8,718 nucleotides of DNA, from positions 1-8,718 of the forward strand of contig CAJUBZ010000029.1 of NCBI GenBank assembly GCA_910584795.1, given 5' to 3'. Both the position numbers and the translations under genes were made by a program. This DNA is from an uncultured Eubacterium sp. Lineage in GTDB: Bacteria > Bacillota > Clostridia > Lachnospirales > Lachnospiraceae. Shown piece after piece: positions 1 to 6,496 of this stretch. Each line of letters starts with the position of its first letter. Positions within the stretch are counted from its first letter, which is position 1. The notes under the pieces were generated by a model. That model was given only the letters and a program-made list of their open reading frames with translations, did no database searches and was not told where the DNA came from.

Positions 1-241
1 ACTTGAAATGTGGAGGAATTGCAAAATCTTTTCCGGTTTATCCGGGTTAGGTTAAAGTCCAGAATTACGTATAACGCAAATAATTCAGAAGCAACAAAAC
101 GAGTCAGGAATTTACTGGGATTCACTGGCTTCTTAGTGGTACAAACTTTTAACTCTCAAGTATTATAAAAAGTTCCAATATTTCTTTGCACAATGTAAAT
201 ACAAAAACATTACATAATTTGGAACTATAATCATAAAACAA
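1..241. other. Non-coding left edge
   Basis: I see no complete gene here. The first ~130 bases look richer in G+C than the rest of the gap. Two plus-strand frames are open from the left edge, with stops at 48-50 and 53-55, so the tail of a gene lying outside the window is possible but not supported by any recognised motif. The right part, 161-226, holds a probable terminator for the leftward gene that ends at 242. Confidence 0.5.
161..226 (-). terminator. Probable intrinsic terminator of the TetM-like/NYN gene
   Basis: Read on the minus strand, arms AGTTCCAA (226-219) and TTGGAACT (178-171) pair over 8 bp and are followed at once by TTTTTATAATA, a U-rich run. A second small stem, ATGTAA (215-210) with TTACAT (198-193), sits in the 40-nt interior. 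It begins 16 bases after the stop codon at 242. The long interior makes it weaker than a textbook terminator. Confidence 0.5.
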
Positions 242-2914
242 TCATACCATATTCTTAATTGCTCTCAAAGTCTCCTCGGAAAGATTTTCCAATAAAAAGC
301 TACCCTTTGCATGTTTTTCCATTCCTTCACTCTTATCTCTTATTTCCTTATTAATATGCTCAATTTCCTCCTTGAGCCCATTTGCCGAAAGCCGTTTCGC
401 GCCCTGTCCCCATGTAATCATCTGTTCTAGCCGATCAGATGTGGCAACTGTCACATAATATTGTTTTCCCAACTGATGAGTCACTTTTTCGATATATTGA
501 TCAGCCGTCTCTGCCTCTTTTGTATACACCACATGAATATTGTGATATTGTAGGACTTTCCCCTGCCCGCCATGAACTTTATATGCATCAAAAACGAGAA
601 TTAGATTCACCTTTTTATATCCTTGATAATTACACATAATATCTATTAATAAATCCCTAGCACTGTCAATATTTATCTTAGCCAACTCATTTAATTCTTT
701 CCATGCAAAAATAATATTGTAACCATCTACAAGTAAAAATGAATCTTTTCTTTCATTTTTATTCTGATATTCATTTCCCTTAGAACAGCTTATTTTGTCT
801 GTTGGTGATACAATTGTCTTACTCCACTGCCTCCGCTTCTGCTTTGTACACCCAAATGTCCTTTCAAATATTTCATCAATTTCTTCCTGTGCAATAAACA
901 TATCCCCAGAATCTGATTTTTCTTTATATTTTCTTTGACTTTTATGGTTTACATCTTTTACTGCATTATCTAGGTTAGTCAACTCACTTTTTATATGTGC
1001 AAAATCTGACACTCTGTTCCATTCTACATAATATCCTGCTCCATGAGCACAAAAGACCGATCCTGTAGGATTTACTGTGTCCTTTTCCGAATCATAGCAG
1101 CTCTGAGATATAATAGTTTTTGCATTATGACACAAATCATAACCATTTAAGGTGTAAAAAATTTTCCCTTTTCCATGACTAAATGAGTTAATTTCCAGTT
1201 GGTAATCCCTCATACATATCACAGGTGCAGTCCCCCGAATTACCGCTGCTCCTTTTTCGATAAATGGAGCTTCAAACTTTCCGTTTCTCTGTTGAATATC
1301 AGACATAACACGCCCAACCAACTCCTGTGGCACTTCAATCCGAAATGCATAGACTGGCTCTAACAATATATTTTGAGATTTTTTCATCCCATTTCTTACA
1401 GCCCTATAAGTTGCCTGTCTAAAATCTCCTCCTTCAGTATGCTTCTGATGTGCTCTTCCTGAAATCACAGATATTCTCATATCTGTGATTTCAGCTCCAA
1501 TCAAAACCCCGATATGTTTCTTTTCTTCTAAATGAGTCAAGATAAGCCTTTGCCAGTTTTTATCTAATACATCATCACTGCACTTGGATGCAAACTCTAG
1601 TCCACTTCCCCGTTCCAATGGTTCCATGAGAAGATGCACCTCAGCATAATGCCGAAGCGGTTCAAAATGACCAATCCCAACAACTGCTTCCTCAATTGTC
1701 TCCTTATATATAATATTTCCAGCGCCAAAATCAACTGTAACATGAAACCTGTCTTTAATGAGCTTCTTTAGTACTTCGATCTGAACTTCTCCCATAAGTT
1801 GTATATGGATTTCATTCAAATATTCATTCCATACAACATGCAGTTGGGGATCCTCCTCATCCAGTATACAAAACTTTTTGTAAAATTCATGCACATTACA
1901 CTCAGAAGGTAATATTAGTTTATAGTTCAATACTGGCTCCAAAACAGGTATTTCAACTTTATTCTCAATCCCAAGCCCTTCTCCAGAAAAAGTACTTTTT
2001 AACCCTGTAACAGCACATATTGTTCCAGAGCACACCTCATTGACAGCTTTGTATTGATTCCCAGAATAAATTCTTAGCTGATCAGCCTTCTCACTCCACT
2101 CTCCATTTGACAAAACAGATTTTACTCTCAAAACACCTCCAGTAATCTTCATATATGTCAAACGATTATTCTGATCATCATGTGCTATTTTAAAAATCCT
2201 AGCGCCAAATTCTTTCGGATAATCTTTTTCCTTCATAAAACAATCTAAAACTTCCAGAAGCTCGTCCACCCCTTCTTGTTTCAATGCAGAACCAAAAAGA
2301 CACGGAAAAATTTTTCGCTGCATAATTGCATCCCGAATATGACATACTTCTATTTGATCAGAGATCAGAAATTCTTCCATGAGTTCTTCGTCACACATTG
2401 CCACATTATCATAAAATTCTAAATCTGGCTTCATGCATTTGCCAAAGTCAATACAAGAAGTATCTAACTGTTTTTGTATATTATCAAGAATACCAACCTG
2501 ATCTGCCCCTGCCTGATCCATTTTATTAATAAACAAAAAAACAGGAATATGGTGACGCTTTAACAAATGCCATAGTGTCATGGTATGCCCTTGTACACCA
2601 TCCGAGCTGCTAATGACTAAAATAGCATAGTCAAGCACTTGTAATGTTCTCTCCATCTCCGTTGAAAAATCAACATGTCCCGGTGTATCAAGAATACAAA
2701 TTTCTTTTTCTTCCAGACAAAACTGTGCCTGTTTGGAAAATACAGTAATTCCACGTGTCCGTTCCACATCATAATGATCAAAAAAAGTATCTTTGTGATC
2801 TACTCTTCCAAATTTCCTAATACTCCCGCTTTTATATAAAATACTTTCCGCCAATGTTGTTTTACCAGAGTCCACATGTGCCAGAATCCCAAGTACATAC
2901 CTATTTGTTTTCAT
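242..2914 (-). CDS. TetM-like ribosome-associated translation GTPase fused to a C-terminal NYN (YacP/Rae1-like) ribonuclease domain
   Basis: 890 residues from the ATG at 2914. The N-terminal part is an EF-G/TetM-type GTPase with AHVDSGKTT (12-20), RGIT (54-57), DTPGH (76-80), NKMD (130-133) and GSAL (208-211). Domains II-V follow to about residue 640, including a domain IV stretch HTEGGDFRQATYRAVRNG (492-509). A charged linker (~640-725) leads to a NYN domain with VDGYN (729-733), VFDAYK (774-779), ETADQY (802-807) and ATSD (824-827), giving likely metal-binding Asp 730, 776, 805 and 827. TetM proteins are about 640 residues, so about 250 residues are extra. TetM-family proteins act at the ribosomal A-site region, and Bacillus Rae1/YacP is a ribosome-dependent endonuclease, so the fusion plausibly cuts RNA on ribosomes. 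I infer this; tetracycline resistance is unproven. The ATG at 2914 is preferred over an upstream in-frame TTG (2965) because AAGGGGA (2932-2926) precedes it and the TTG lacks a ribosome site. Confidence 0.88.
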   Translation of the reverse strand: MKTNRYVLGILAHVDSGKTTLAESILYKSGSIRKFGRVDHKDTFFDHYDVERTRGITVFSKQAQFCLEEKEICILDTPGHVDFSTEMERTLQVLDYAILVISSSDGVQGHTMTLWHLLKRHHIPVFLFINKMDQAGADQVGILDNIQKQLDTSCIDFGKCMKPDLEFYDNVAMCDEELMEEFLISDQIEVCHIRDAIMQRKIFPCLFGSALKQEGVDELLEVLDCFMKEKDYPKEFGARIFKIAHDDQNNRLTYMKITGGVLRVKSVLSNGEWSEKADQLRIYSGNQYKAVNEVCSGTICAVTGLKSTFSGEGLGIENKVEIPVLEPVLNYKLILPSECNVHEFYKKFCILDEEDPQLHVVWNEYLNEIHIQLMGEVQIEVLKKLIKDRFHVTVDFGAGNIIYKETIEEAVVGIGHFEPLRHYAEVHLLMEPLERGSGLEFASKCSDDVLDKNWQRLILTHLEEKKHIGVLIGAEITDMRISVISGRAHQKHTEGGDFRQATYRAVRNGMKKSQNILLEPVYAFRIEVPQELVGRVMSDIQQRNGKFEAPFIEKGAAVIRGTAPVICMRDYQLEINSFSHGKGKIFYTLNGYDLCHNAKTIISQSCYDSEKDTVNPTGSVFCAHGAGYYVEWNRVSDFAHIKSELTNLDNAVKDVNHKSQRKYKEKSDSGDMFIAQEEIDEIFERTFGCTKQKRRQWSKTIVSPTDKISCSKGNEYQNKNERKDSFLLVDGYNIIFAWKELNELAKINIDSARDLLIDIMCNYQGYKKVNLILVFDAYKVHGGQGKVLQYHNIHVVYTKEAETADQYIEKVTHQLGKQYYVTVATSDRLEQMITWGQGAKRLSANGLKEEIEHINKEIRDKSEGMEKHAKGSFLLENLSEETLRAIKNMV
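1459..1494 (-). repeat. Perfect 16-bp inverted repeat (hairpin) inside the GTPase-NYN gene
   Basis: CTGAAATCACAGATAT (1459-1474) is followed by TCTC and then its exact reverse complement (1479-1494). In the mRNA this is a 16-bp stem closed by GAGA, a GNRA-class tetraloop. It covers codons ~474-486, encoding EITDMRISVIS, in the domain IV region. No T-run follows, so it is not a terminator. Confidence 0.85.
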
Positions 2915-2925
2915 AATTGATATCG

Positions 2926-2932
2926 TCCCCTT
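2926..2932 (-). promoter_or_regulatory. Ribosome binding site deciding the start of the GTPase-NYN gene
   Basis: The minus strand reads AAGGGGA at 2932-2926, 11-12 nt before the ATG at 2914. The upstream alternative TTG at 2965 has no purine-rich ribosome site, so the ATG is chosen. Confidence 0.6.
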
Positions 2933-2936
2933 TTTT

Positions 2937-2949
2937 GACTTTTTAAGTC
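2937..2949. repeat. GACTT-N3-AAGTC palindrome, copy 1
   Basis: GACTTTTTAAGTC: 5-bp arms around TTT. It lies 5 nt upstream of the ribosome site of the GTPase-NYN gene and is a possible operator half of a pair with 3022-3034, 85 bp centre to centre. Confidence 0.45.
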
Positions 2950-3021
2950 GAAATTTTATCTCCAAAATATTACAAACAATTCAGTCGCTGCTAATTTTTC
3001 TTTATTTTCTACATAGTTATT

Positions 3022-3034
3022 GACTTATAAAGTC
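3022..3034. repeat. GACTT-N3-AAGTC palindrome, copy 2
   Basis: GACTTATAAAGTC: 5-bp arms around ATA, directly abutting the stop codon of the ATPase gene (3035-3037). The loop and right arm differ from copy 1 by three bases, and a near-identical site recurs at 6464-6476. The stem is too short and lacks a strong U-run to be a convincing terminator. Confidence 0.45.
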
Positions 3035-4744
3035 TTATATATTATTCATTATTTTTCGAAAACGATTTATACTCATATACAATTCTTGTGGTCTTGGCAT
3101 TGCTAAATTACATGGTATCTTCTGATTTTGAAAAATCTCTTTTATTCCATTCTTCTCCAACAACTTGATTAATTTTTCAACAGAACTTTGTATGGTCATA
3201 TTTCCTCCAAATACAGAATGATTCATATATACAAATAAATATCCAATCATTCGCAACTGTTCCTCGTCTACAAGCTGCTCCAGATATCTTGTATCAATTT
3301 CATCCCGATTGATGCTTAACATGTCTTTCCCATATACCTTAATTTTTATACGATCCCCTATCCAATCCTTATTCACATGGGCCTTTCTGTTAAAATCCGG
3401 CATCACTACAATCCTTTCACAATCTGCCTTTGCACAATAAGCATGTCTCTGCGCAACCTCCTTAACATATTCTGTAATATCATATGTATGATATTCATCC
3501 ATCTGTATAACCATATCCGCCTTATGAAAATATTCTCCTGAGCTTCCTGCGACAAGAATGGTTGACACTCCGTAGGCTTCATATAGCTCTCTTACTCTGT
3601 CAATATAGGGAGTTATCGGTTCCTTATCCTTCGTCACTACTAGCTGCATCAGTTCATCCCGAATCATAAAATTTGTAGCACTTGTATCTTCGTCAATCAG
3701 AAGCACCCGACATCCTGTCTCAACCGCTTCAACAACATTTGCCGCCTGTGATGTACTCCCACTGGCATTCTGCGTGCTGAAACATTTTGTGTTCATTTTA
3801 TTGGGAAGATTATTTATGAACATAGATATATCTGTCTGTGATATGCTTCTGCCATCCTCTGCTCTAATTTTCATTGAAGAACTGTCTGAAAACACGTACT
3901 CCCTTCCATCTCCTGCAATATGATCATACACGCCCATCTGGAGTGCTTCAAGCAAAGTAGACTTCCCATGATATCCTCCACCTACGATTAACGTAACCCC
4001 TTTAGGAATCCCCATACCATAAATAATTGTTCCATCTGGCAAATTCATTTTTATTTTCATTGACTCTGGTGATCTAAATCGTACTGCATTTTCCAACGGC
4101 TGCTGAGAGATTCCAGACTTTCGCGGCAAAACAGAATTATCTGCAATAAATGCCGTTAATTCCATAATTTTCATCTCATTTCTAATAAAATACTGATTCT
4201 CTGCCAGACGCATTACACCATCTAATTCCATAATATTCATATTTTGAAACAATACTGTTTTGTTGACTATATCAGGCAATACATGAAATAATATCCTCTC
4301 CAGCTCACCTGCATTGATTGTCCTTCCATTTGCAGGAAAACCGACCTCCAGCCTAATTGTCACCTCACCATTTCTATCATTAATCTGACATGCCGTCCGT
4401 TCCAATATCTGCTGTCCACATCTGCTTATATGTATTATGCCACTTTTACCAGAACCTCGCTGTTTTGAATTTTTTGAAATTTCGTAACCGATTTTCCTCA
4501 ACAAATAATCCTGTGCTGCTATTCTTTTATGTTTCTTATCATAATAGTTTGATGGAAGTCCTGCGTTCTTTCCATTCACGGTAATGCGAAGCTGTGAAGG
4601 TGATGCAAAAGGATCTCCCTGCACATGTTCTATGTCTAAGACATAATTACTAAACTGGTATTCTCCCTTTGTATCCTTGTATGCTGGATAGCCTTTATGG
4701 TCTATCCGTTCTAAAATATTTTTTAAATCCCTATTTGATCTCAT
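3035..4744 (-). CDS. ABC-class ATPase, PF09818/COG3044 type
   Basis: 569 residues, matching in layout the 'predicted ATPase of the ABC class' family, whose cellular role is not established. A glycine-rich RGSGKSG (96-102) lies in the N-terminal half. The canonical Walker A is GGGYHGKST (255-263), an ABC-signature-like stretch ASGSTSQA is at 327-334, and Walker B is VLLIDEDTSA (347-356). A segment after it, STILVAGSSGEYF (394-406), is also typical of the family. I see no membrane segments and no permease gene nearby, so a soluble ATPase rather than a transporter subunit is inferred. GGAGAGGA stands 7 nt before the ATG and fixes the start. The GTPase-NYN gene lies 120 bp downstream on the same strand without a convincing terminator between, so the two may be co-transcribed. 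The family call is confident; the function is unknown. Confidence 0.85.
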   Translation of the reverse strand: MRSNRDLKNILERIDHKGYPAYKDTKGEYQFSNYVLDIEHVQGDPFASPSQLRITVNGKNAGLPSNYYDKKHKRIAAQDYLLRKIGYEISKNSKQRGSGKSGIIHISRCGQQILERTACQINDRNGEVTIRLEVGFPANGRTINAGELERILFHVLPDIVNKTVLFQNMNIMELDGVMRLAENQYFIRNEMKIMELTAFIADNSVLPRKSGISQQPLENAVRFRSPESMKIKMNLPDGTIIYGMGIPKGVTLIVGGGYHGKSTLLEALQMGVYDHIAGDGREYVFSDSSSMKIRAEDGRSISQTDISMFINNLPNKMNTKCFSTQNASGSTSQAANVVEAVETGCRVLLIDEDTSATNFMIRDELMQLVVTKDKEPITPYIDRVRELYEAYGVSTILVAGSSGEYFHKADMVIQMDEYHTYDITEYVKEVAQRHAYCAKADCERIVVMPDFNRKAHVNKDWIGDRIKIKVYGKDMLSINRDEIDTRYLEQLVDEEQLRMIGYLFVYMNHSVFGGNMTIQSSVEKLIKLLEKNGIKEIFQNQKIPCNLAMPRPQELYMSINRFRKIMNNI

Positions 4745-4775
4745 GGTGCCATCCTCTCCACTTTTTCTTTATTAC

Positions 4776-4804
4776 AATATATTTTAAATTTATATATTGA
4801 CCAA
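4776..4804 (-). promoter_or_regulatory. Possible promoter for the ABC-class ATPase
   Basis: The minus strand reads TTGGTC (4804-4799), 17 bp, then TATATT (4781-4776). The -10 is good and the -35 weak. It overlaps the -35 of the divergent hydrolase promoter, so the two may compete for polymerase. Confidence 0.3.
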
Positions 4805-4825
4805 ACTATATATTTTTAAGATAAT
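4797..4825 (+). promoter_or_regulatory. Sigma-A-type promoter for the hydrolase
   Basis: TTGACC (4797-4802) and GATAAT (4820-4825) are separated by exactly 17 bp, each one mismatch from consensus. The leader to the ATG at 4901 is about 70 nt. The heptamer GACCAAA occurs at the -35 (4799-4805) and again at 4859-4865 in the leader, which might be a protein site. Confidence 0.6.
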
Positions 4826-4900
4826 GATTATATTATTTTTTTATTATAAACTAAAAACGACCAAATTTGTAGCAAAATATTTAGAAAGGTTATATATTTT

Positions 4901-5803
4901 ATGAACGAAAAGAGAAACAAACGTTTGATGCACCTTGTAAAGCGGATTCACGGATTGATTGAAAATGATGATTTACAGAAACAGCGTATTTCACAAAATC
5001 AACTAGGGTCCGTTTTCGAAAATGATAAAAGATTTCATTTTACCTCTGTAATTGTGGATACAATGCATTGTGAATGGACAGAATATGTATATTCCAAACC
5101 AGTTGAACATAATTCCAACATCTTCTTTTATTGTCATGGTGGTGGATATATGACTGGAAGCTGCATGTATGCCCGTGAGCTTACCACAAAACTCGCAAAA
5201 ATAAACTCCTGCAAAATTTTTAGCTTTGATTATCGTCTTGCGCCAGAGCATCCATATCCCGCTGCCTTAGAAGATGCTTTATCTGCATGGAAATACATAC
5301 TTTCCGATGGATACTTACCTGAAAATGTGATATTTGCTGGTGATTCCGCTGGTGGAAACTTATGTTTGGCATTCACACTCTTATTAAAACAACTTGATAT
5401 GAAAATGCCAAAATGCCTAATTTTATTTTCTCCATGGACAGATATGACTGCTTCCGGAAAAAGTTATCATTCCAAAGAATTATTGGATCCAGTTCTTGAC
5501 AATAACTATATACAAAAAGCCCTTAAATGCTATTTGCAGGATACACCTTCGACTTCACCTTTTGTCTCGCCCATCTTTGCAGACTTTGCAGGTTTTCCTC
5601 CTGTCTACATACAAGTGGGTGATAACGAGATATTGTTAGATGATTCACAAATGTTATATAACCGTTTATTAAAATACAATGTATATGCACGATTGGATAT
5701 CTTTCCGGGGTTGTGGCATGTATTTCAGATGTCTCCAATCAAGGCTTCACGAACTGCAATTGAAAAAGTCTCCACTTTCCTCAGCGAATTAGATACAATT
5801 TAA
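4901..5803 (+). CDS. Alpha/beta hydrolase, hormone-sensitive-lipase (acetyl-esterase) type
   Basis: 300 residues, the normal size for this family of cytoplasmic esterases acting on short-chain esters. The oxyanion-hole motif is HGGG (79-82) in CHGGGYMTGS, followed by YRLAPEHPYP (111-120). The nucleophile elbow is GDSAGG (147-152) with Ser149. The C-terminal GDNEILLDDS (240-249) supplies the acid, probably Glu243 in place of the usual Asp of DPL. His273 in LWHVF completes the triad. No signal peptide or membrane segment is visible; the N-terminus is a basic, helical cap region. AGAAAGG (4883-4889) lies 11 nt before the ATG, with a good promoter upstream. It is divergent from the ATPase and convergent with the partition operon. 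Its TAA stop (5801-5803) overlaps the first base pairs of a 17-bp repeat core. The true substrate cannot be told; monoterpene-lactone or acetyl-xylan type esters are alternatives. Confidence 0.88.
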   Translation: MNEKRNKRLMHLVKRIHGLIENDDLQKQRISQNQLGSVFENDKRFHFTSVIVDTMHCEWTEYVYSKPVEHNSNIFFYCHGGGYMTGSCMYARELTTKLAKINSCKIFSFDYRLAPEHPYPAALEDALSAWKYILSDGYLPENVIFAGDSAGGNLCLAFTLLLKQLDMKMPKCLILFSPWTDMTASGKSYHSKELLDPVLDNNYIQKALKCYLQDTPSTSPFVSPIFADFAGFPPVYIQVGDNEILLDDSQMLYNRLLKYNVYARLDIFPGLWHVFQMSPIKASRTAIEKVSTFLSELDTI

Positions 5804-5818
5804 CCGTGATTTTTTCAT
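5802..5818 (+). repeat. Isolated iteron copy overlapping the hydrolase stop codon
   Basis: Exact consensus AACCGTGATTTTTTCAT. Its first two bases are the last two of the TAA stop. It stands 87 bp before the tandem array. Confidence 0.85.
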
Positions 5819-5870
5819 CCCTTCGATGAATATTGCCATTAGATTACCTATATTTCATACTTTTTCCTGC

Positions 5871-5927
5871 TATGCAATGAAAGAATGACTGCTTTATTCC
5901 ATAAAACCGTCATTCTTTCATTGCATA
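5871..5927. repeat. 19-bp perfect hairpin containing an inverted partial iteron
   Basis: 5871-5889 is the exact reverse complement of 5909-5927, with a 19-nt loop. The right arm is most of the first tandem iteron (5905-5926) and the left arm is therefore an inverted, incomplete copy lacking the AACC end. No U-run follows, so it is a poor terminator although it lies 68 bp past the hydrolase stop. A cruciform or an oppositely oriented binding site is the more likely reading. Confidence 0.75.
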
Positions 5928-6053
5928 ACCGTCATTTTTATATCACTGCACGGTTATCCTTTTATCTCAATTCCGTAATCCTTTCATATCTTAACCGTGA
6001 TTCTATCATATAATAACCGTAATCCTTTCATATCTTAACCGTGATTTTTTTAT
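5905..6053 (+). repeat. Tandem array of seven 22-bp iterons
   Basis: Cores begin at 5905, 5927, 5949, 5971, 5993, 6015 and 6037, exactly 22 bp apart. The copy at 5949 is degenerate (CACGGTTATCCTTTTAT) but keeps register. Variation alternates at position 7 (GTC, GTA, GTG) and in the T-run (ATTC, ATCC, ATTT), whereas CCGT and the terminal CAT/TAT are most conserved. The 22-bp spacing puts all copies on one DNA face. Confidence 0.9.
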
Positions 6054-6100
6054 AGCAACTCTTCTATATACCGCATAAATACAAGGTTTTGAACCTTCTC

Positions 6101-6159
6101 TTATACATATCATACATTTTATACAATATCATACTTATTTTATACAATATCATACTTAT
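6101..6159. repeat. 21-bp direct repeats, second repeat family
   Basis: Two identical copies of TTATACAATATCATACTTAT at 6119-6138 and 6140-6159 (21-bp period), preceded by a shortened copy TTATACATATCATAC at 6101-6115. It has no similarity to the iteron core. It sits in the 160-bp gap between the tandem array and the dispersed iterons and is immediately followed by the dyad TATACG-N5-CGTATA (6157-6173). Confidence 0.8.
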
Positions 6160-6173
6160 ACGTTGTTCGTATA
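6157..6173. repeat. Small dyad next to the 21-bp repeats
   Basis: TATACG (6157-6162) and CGTATA (6168-6173) flank TTGTT. It shares its first bases with the last 21-bp repeat and could be an operator or a part of that binding site. Confidence 0.5.
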
Positions 6174-6212
6174 CAAAAATAAGTTCTTTTAGGTGTTTCA
6201 TTTTAAATTTAT

Positions 6213-6312
6213 TAACCGTTATTTTTTCATTTCTTTTTTCATTTATGTTAATTTATGATAATTTAAGTTTGACAGCTAAATAAAATAACCGTTATTTTTT
6301 CATTTCTTTTTT
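6213..6312 (+). repeat. Dispersed iteron pair in a 27-bp perfect repeat, 73 bp apart
   Basis: 6213-6239 and 6286-6312 are identical. Each starts with core AACCGTTATTTTTTCAT (6214-6230, 6287-6303) and continues into TTCTTTTTT. They form a sub-family (GTTAT) not found in the tandem array. Confidence 0.8.
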
Positions 6313-6347
6313 AAGAGTCTATAATCTAGTGTAATTTATTGAAAAAT

Positions 6348-6394
6348 AACCGTGAAAAATTCATAGCTTGTCTAAATAACCGTGATTTTTTTAT
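6348..6394 (+). repeat. Dispersed iteron pair, 30 bp apart
   Basis: Cores AACCGTGAAAAATTCAT (6348-6364) and AACCGTGATTTTTTTAT (6378-6394). The first has the T-run replaced by A's but keeps both ends. Confidence 0.75.
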
Positions 6395-6463
6395 ATCTTA
6401 TAAAATAATGTCGAAATAATCAAGTTTTTTAGCAATCATATTTTTTTACTACTCCTAAACAAT

Positions 6464-6476
6464 GACTTATATAGTC
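6464..6476. repeat. GACTT-N3-AAGTC-like palindrome, copy 3
   Basis: GACTTATATAGTC differs by one base from the copy at 3022-3034. It lies between dispersed iterons, well away from any start codon. Confidence 0.4.
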
Positions 6477-6496
6477 AAATTTTTGAGCTGAGATTT

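Noticed and set aside
1..55. C-terminal tail of a gene entering from the left
   Set aside because: Two plus-strand frames stay open only 15-17 codons and show no recognisable motif; too short to support a feature.
439..639. Plus-strand reading frame inside the GTPase-NYN gene, and similar ones at 4390-4584, 6903-7238 and 8053-8421, plus minus-strand ones inside the hydrolase
   Set aside because: Each lies opposite a well-supported gene, lacks a domain and a good ribosome site, and is a shadow of the coding strand.
242..2914. Calling the gene a tetracycline resistance determinant
   Set aside because: The protein is about 250 residues longer than Tet(M), the domain IV loop sequence differs, and the NYN domain points to another role; resistance cannot be read from the sequence.
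2915..2965. Upstream TTG start adding 17 residues to the GTPase-NYN protein
   Set aside because: There is no ribosome site before the TTG, and the extra residues precede the normal family N-terminus, whereas the ATG at 2914 has AAGGGGA upstream.
5871..5927. Hairpin as a classical terminator of the hydrolase
   Set aside because: The stem is strong but no T-run follows the right arm and the loop is 19 nt, so an iteron-related dyad explains it better.
5905..6053. Regular 22-bp repeats as a CRISPR array
   Set aside because: The repeats are contiguous with only about 5 bp between 17-bp cores, there are no unique spacers of about 30 bp, and no cas gene is present.
6089..6283. Small hydrophobic reading frame of 64 codons on the plus strand
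   Set aside because: It would start at TTG with no usable ribosome site, it is built from the 21-bp repeat and runs through an iteron, and its hydrophobic residues follow from AT-rich DNA.
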